From Gemmatimonadota bacterium (lineage in GTDB: Bacteria; Gemmatimonadota; Gemmatimonadetes; Longimicrobiales; Gaopeijiaceae): DNA of 22,590 nt. Made by a program: the position numbers and the translations under genes. The notes under the pieces were generated by a model. It searched no databases and was not told the DNA's origin. It was given only the letters and a program-made list of their open reading frames with translations. Where the stretch lies: the NCBI GenBank assembly GCA_030550695.1, contig JAUQOX010000010.1, positions 1 to 22,590 on the forward strand, given 5' to 3'. Positions 21,601-22,590 of the stretch are shown piece after piece; position 1 is the stretch's first letter; each line of letters starts with the position of its first letter.

Positions 21601-22590
21601 CTAGAGGATGTATCGCTGGAGATCCTCGTCTTCCAGGATCGAGGCCAGGCGGCTCTGAACAAACTCCCGGTCCACCACCAGCGTCCCCTGGCCTTCCTCC
21701 GGGAGCTGGAACAACACGTTCTCCAGTACCGTGCTGAGCACGGTCTGCAGGCGGCGGGCGCCGATGTTCTCCATGCGCTCGTTCAGGCGTGTGGCGATGC
21801 GGGCCAGCTCCCGCACGCCGTCTTCGGTGAACTGCAAGGTGGCTCCTTCCGTGGCCAGGAGCGCCCGGTACTGTTCCAGGAGGGCGTTCTTGGGTTCGGT
21901 AAGGATCCGGACGAAGTCCTCTTCTCCCAGGCTGTGAAGCTCGACCCGGATGGGGAAACGCCCCTGGAGCTCGGGGATGAGATCGCTGGGCTTGGAAACA
22001 TGGAAGGCCCCGGCGGCGATGAAAAGGATGTGATCGGTCCTCACCAAGCCGTACTTGGTTTGGACGTTGGTGCCTTCCACTACCGGCAGAAGGTCTCTCT
22101 GAACCCCTTCCCGGCTCACATCGGGCCCCACTCCTCCTCGCTCCCCGACGATCTTGTCGATCTCGTCCAGGAAGATGATCCCCGTCTCCTCGGCCCGTTC
22201 GAGGGCCTCGGCGATGACATCGTCCATGTCCACCAGCCGATCCAGCTCCTCCTGGATCAGGATCCGCCGGGCTTCCGCCACACTGACCACCCTCCGCTTC
22301 TTCCTCTTGGGAAGCATCTCCTGGAGCATCTCGGCGAAGTTGTAGTCCATCCCCTCGAACCCGCCCATGGGGATCATCATCCCCTCGAGCGAAGGGGTCT
22401 GGTCCACCTCCACCTCCACCTCCCGGTCCTCCAACTGCCCATCCCGGAGAAGACGGCGAAGCTTTTCCCGGGTGCGATGGTGCCGCTCTTCGGGCGTTTC
22501 CTCTCCTGGTTCTTCCACGTCCGCCTCCTCCCTCCGGATCCCCTCGGGGCCTGCCACGAAGCGGTAGGGGCGGCCAGGGTCCCGGGACTC
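21601..22590 (-). CDS. hslU: HslU, ATPase subunit of HslUV protease (5' part outside window)
   Basis: AAA+ unfoldase that feeds substrates to the HslV peptidase. The 329 residues present run from the I-domain, with EERHHRTREKLRRLLRDGQL and the acidic DREVEVEV, through MLPKRKKRRVVSVAEARRIL, Walker B GIIFLDEIDKI, RDLLPVVEGTNVQTKYG and FIAAGAFHVSKPSDLIPELQ to the C-terminal small domain (NERMENIGARRLQTVL). It ends ILEDEDLQRYIL, matching the HslU tail that inserts into HslV. Walker A lies beyond the edge. The frame is open to base 22590, so GTG at 22557 is internal. hslV is expected upstream, outside the window. It is followed by argF. Confidence 0.95.
   Translation of the reverse strand, partial: ESRDPGRPYRFVAGPEGIRREEADVEEPGEETPEERHHRTREKLRRLLRDGQLEDREVEVEVDQTPSLEGMMIPMGGFEGMDYNFAEMLQEMLPKRKKRRVVSVAEARRILIQEELDRLVDMDDVIAEALERAEETGIIFLDEIDKIVGERGGVGPDVSREGVQRDLLPVVEGTNVQTKYGLVRTDHILFIAAGAFHVSKPSDLIPELQGRFPIRVELHSLGEEDFVRILTEPKNALLEQYRALLATEGATLQFTEDGVRELARIATRLNERMENIGARRLQTVLSTVLENVLFQLPEEGQGTLVVDREFVQSRLASILEDEDLQRYIL

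Noticed and set aside
22555..22557. GTG as start of hslU
   Set aside because: The frame is open to the edge and the protein from here would lack Walker A, so the gene is simply cut by the window.
1..22590. CRISPR array, prophage, insertion sequence or defence island
   Set aside because: No regularly spaced repeats, transposase, integrase, or unfamiliar multi-gene cassette was found; all large frames belong to conserved housekeeping families except one lipoprotein.

Overview
The window is gene-dense bacterial chromosome of very high G+C, made almost entirely of housekeeping genes. A sigma-54 activator, a prepilin peptidase, an HtrA protease with two PDZ domains, HslU and a probable lipoprotein point to a Gram-negative-type bacterium. 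The sigma-54 activator argues against Actinomycetota and Thermus. The linker of that activator, an insertion in HtrA and the N-terminal extension of the nucleoside transporter resemble, from memory, Gemmatimonadota or other FCB/Acidobacteriota-type phyla. This is a weak impression without a search. No phage, insertion sequence, CRISPR array or foreign-looking island is visible.

Layout. At the left, a prepilin peptidase (cut by the window edge) and a SpoU-family RNA methyltransferase overlap on the minus strand. They diverge from thiD across a 329-bp gap holding two copies of a 40-bp repeat. thiD converges on a minus-strand nucleoside-salvage pair, nupC then purine nucleoside phosphorylase, joined by a 4-bp GTGA overlap. 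Upstream of nupC on the same strand lies a rhomboid protease. A 305-bp, hairpin-rich gap separates the rhomboid gene from the divergent dnaK.

The centre is a plus-strand proteostasis block: dnaK, an HtrA serine protease, a strong intrinsic terminator, tRNA-Leu(UAG), tig, clpP, clpX, lon, the ribosome-assembly GTPase engB, and an unknown probable lipoprotein. tig-clpP-clpX-lon is a widespread order. Nascent-chain folding, DnaK refolding, ClpXP and Lon degradation and envelope quality control sit together, with rhomboid on one side and hslU at the far right.

The right end is a minus-strand series read from the window edge: hslU (3' part), argF, gcvT, and a sigma-54-dependent regulator with a degenerate receiver domain. 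The regulator converges on, and overlaps, the lipoprotein gene.

No wholly new system is evident. The best leads are the 40-bp repeat pair, the hairpin-rich rhomboid/dnaK gap, the pseudo-receiver sigma-54 regulator, the uncharacterised lipoprotein, and lineage-specific changes in otherwise standard proteins: the trigger factor PPIase domain, PNP loop, NupC N-terminus and ClpP tail.
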